DNA of 64,000 nt from Lachnospiraceae bacterium. GTDB taxonomy: Bacteria > Bacillota > Clostridia > Lachnospirales > Lachnospiraceae. The stretch spans positions 124,001-188,000 of the forward strand of contig JAAZZQ010000056.1 in NCBI GenBank assembly GCA_014239155.1, read 5' to 3'. Numbering within the stretch: position 1 is the stretch's first letter; every line of letters starts with the position of its first letter. Shown here in pieces: positions 63,791-64,000 of the stretch. Both the position numbers and the translations under genes were made by a program. Under the pieces are notes generated by a model. It was not told where the DNA came from, ran no database searches, and saw nothing but the letters and a program-made list of their open reading frames with translations.

Positions 63791-63921
63791 CGAGTAGGGA
63801 AATCTTATCTTCCCTACTCGCCGCGCGACCTACGTGCCACGTTAGTGGCTTATTTCCTCTGCACGGATCTGTGCATAAAATTAGTCCGAAGCAGCTTCGG
63901 ACCAATCTCATTCCCTACTCA
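63791..63921 (+). repeat. Structured repeat D2 (131 bp)
   Basis: CGAGTAGGGAA (63791-63801) pairs perfectly with TTCCCTACTCG (63810-63820), and a second TTCCCTACTC ends the element at 63911-63920. Between lie GCCAC-GTTA-GTGGC, TGCAC...GTGCA and GTCCGAAG-CAG-CTTCGGAC. Same plan as the A and B elements. It fills most of the gap between ptsH and the locus promoter and contains the ptsH stop codon. Confidence 0.8.
63874..63902 (-). terminator. Possible ptsH terminator inside repeat D2
   Basis: GTCCGAAG-CTG-CTTCGGAC forms a perfect 8-base stem on the minus strand 13 bases after the ptsH stop, followed by TAATTTTATG. The short T-tract makes this a moderate candidate only; it is also one of the standard hairpins of the repeat. 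Confidence 0.4.
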
Positions 63922-64000
63922 CCTAAGCCGTCTTCTATGACTTTTACCATAGTTGACAAAGCCTCGTTCTCATCGGAACCATCACAGATAATCTCAATCT
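63915..64000 (-). CDS. ptsH: HPr phosphocarrier protein, C-terminal fragment
   Basis: The last 27 codons of a gene entering from the right edge. The peptide IEIICDGSDENEALSTM then VKVIEDGLGE-stop matches the end of Gram-positive HPr (Bacillus HPr ends with a GADENDA strand-helix and a final EGLGE). HPr is the phosphocarrier of the sugar phosphotransferase system and a carbon-catabolite regulator. The active-site His and regulatory Ser lie beyond the window. The TAG stop (63915-63917) is inside the terminal repeat of element D2. It probably marks the conserved chromosomal flank of the glycan locus (inference). Confidence 0.8.
   Translation of the reverse strand, partial: IEIICDGSDENEALSTMVKVIEDGLGE

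Overview
The window is a large surface-glycan locus from a low-GC Gram-positive bacterium, most probably a Clostridia/Lachnospiraceae-type Firmicute. The evidence for that is the AT-rich coding sequence, strong GGAGG-type ribosome binding sites with frequent TTG/GTG starts, a Bacillus-like HPr C-terminus at the right edge, a Spo0A-type DNA-binding domain, and EpsG/Wzz/sugar-transferase families typical of Gram-positive EPS. Every gene I can support is on the minus strand, so the locus reads from right (about 63.8 kb) to left (about 6.3 kb). Genus-level identity is inference.

Layout in the direction of transcription. (1) Right edge: the last 27 codons of ptsH (HPr), a structured repeat, and a good promoter at 63762-63789. 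(2) 63.7-49.4 kb, EPS/capsule module: rfbD, gmd, GDP-fucose synthase, a stand-alone Spo0A C-terminal domain protein, a GtrB-type GT2, further GT2s, a large polyprenyl glycosylphosphotransferase, a Wzz-like chain-length protein, an EpsG-like polymerase, GT4s and a sialyltransferase-like enzyme. (3) 49.4-43.4 kb: a PglK/MsbA-type ABC flippase, a GT2, and an MBOAT plus SGNH pair that probably O-acylates the glycan. (4) 43.2-36.0 kb: a pseudaminic acid pathway (pseB, pseC, pseF, pseI, a GNAT-formyltransferase fusion, a PIG-L deacetylase, pseG) behind its own promoter. (5) 36.0-28.4 kb: an acyltransferase-3/GT-C fusion, rffA (Fuc4N aminotransferase), a polytopic protein, a GNAT acetyltransferase and a GtrB-type GT2. 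(6) 28.2-6.3 kb, second glycan module: an O-antigen-ligase-like protein, a PglF/PglE/PglC-type set for an initiating diamino sugar with an ATP-grasp enzyme in place of PglD, TviB and a WbpP-type epimerase (UDP-GalNAcA), six GT4s, two paralogous polytopic proteins, a DUF2334 deacetylase, a FemAB-like transferase and an AsnB/WbpS-like amidotransferase, ending in a terminator at 6147-6177. (7) 5.9-1 kb: a separate operon with promoter TTGAAA-17-TATACT and a TetR-like palindrome, encoding an MmpL-type RND exporter and a large secreted GLUG/InlB-repeat protein that runs off the left edge.

Together the genes describe synthesis of CMP-pseudaminate (or an N-formyl variant), GDP-fucose, Fuc4N(Ac), UDP-GalNAcA and its likely amide, and a diamino sugar; two initiating phosphotransferases and two polymerase/ligase-like proteins; one ABC flippase; and about fifteen glycosyltransferases. 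Two glycans may share the locus.

The most unusual signal is non-coding. A set of short elements (intact copies 131-146 bp) sits between genes. They share terminal inverted repeats and an ordered series of hairpins whose arms differ in sequence but stay complementary, including a covarying outer base pair. They repeatedly supply the last residues or stop codon of the gene beside them, and four of them lie next to the best predicted promoters. I found this by eye; no alignment, folding or database search was run.
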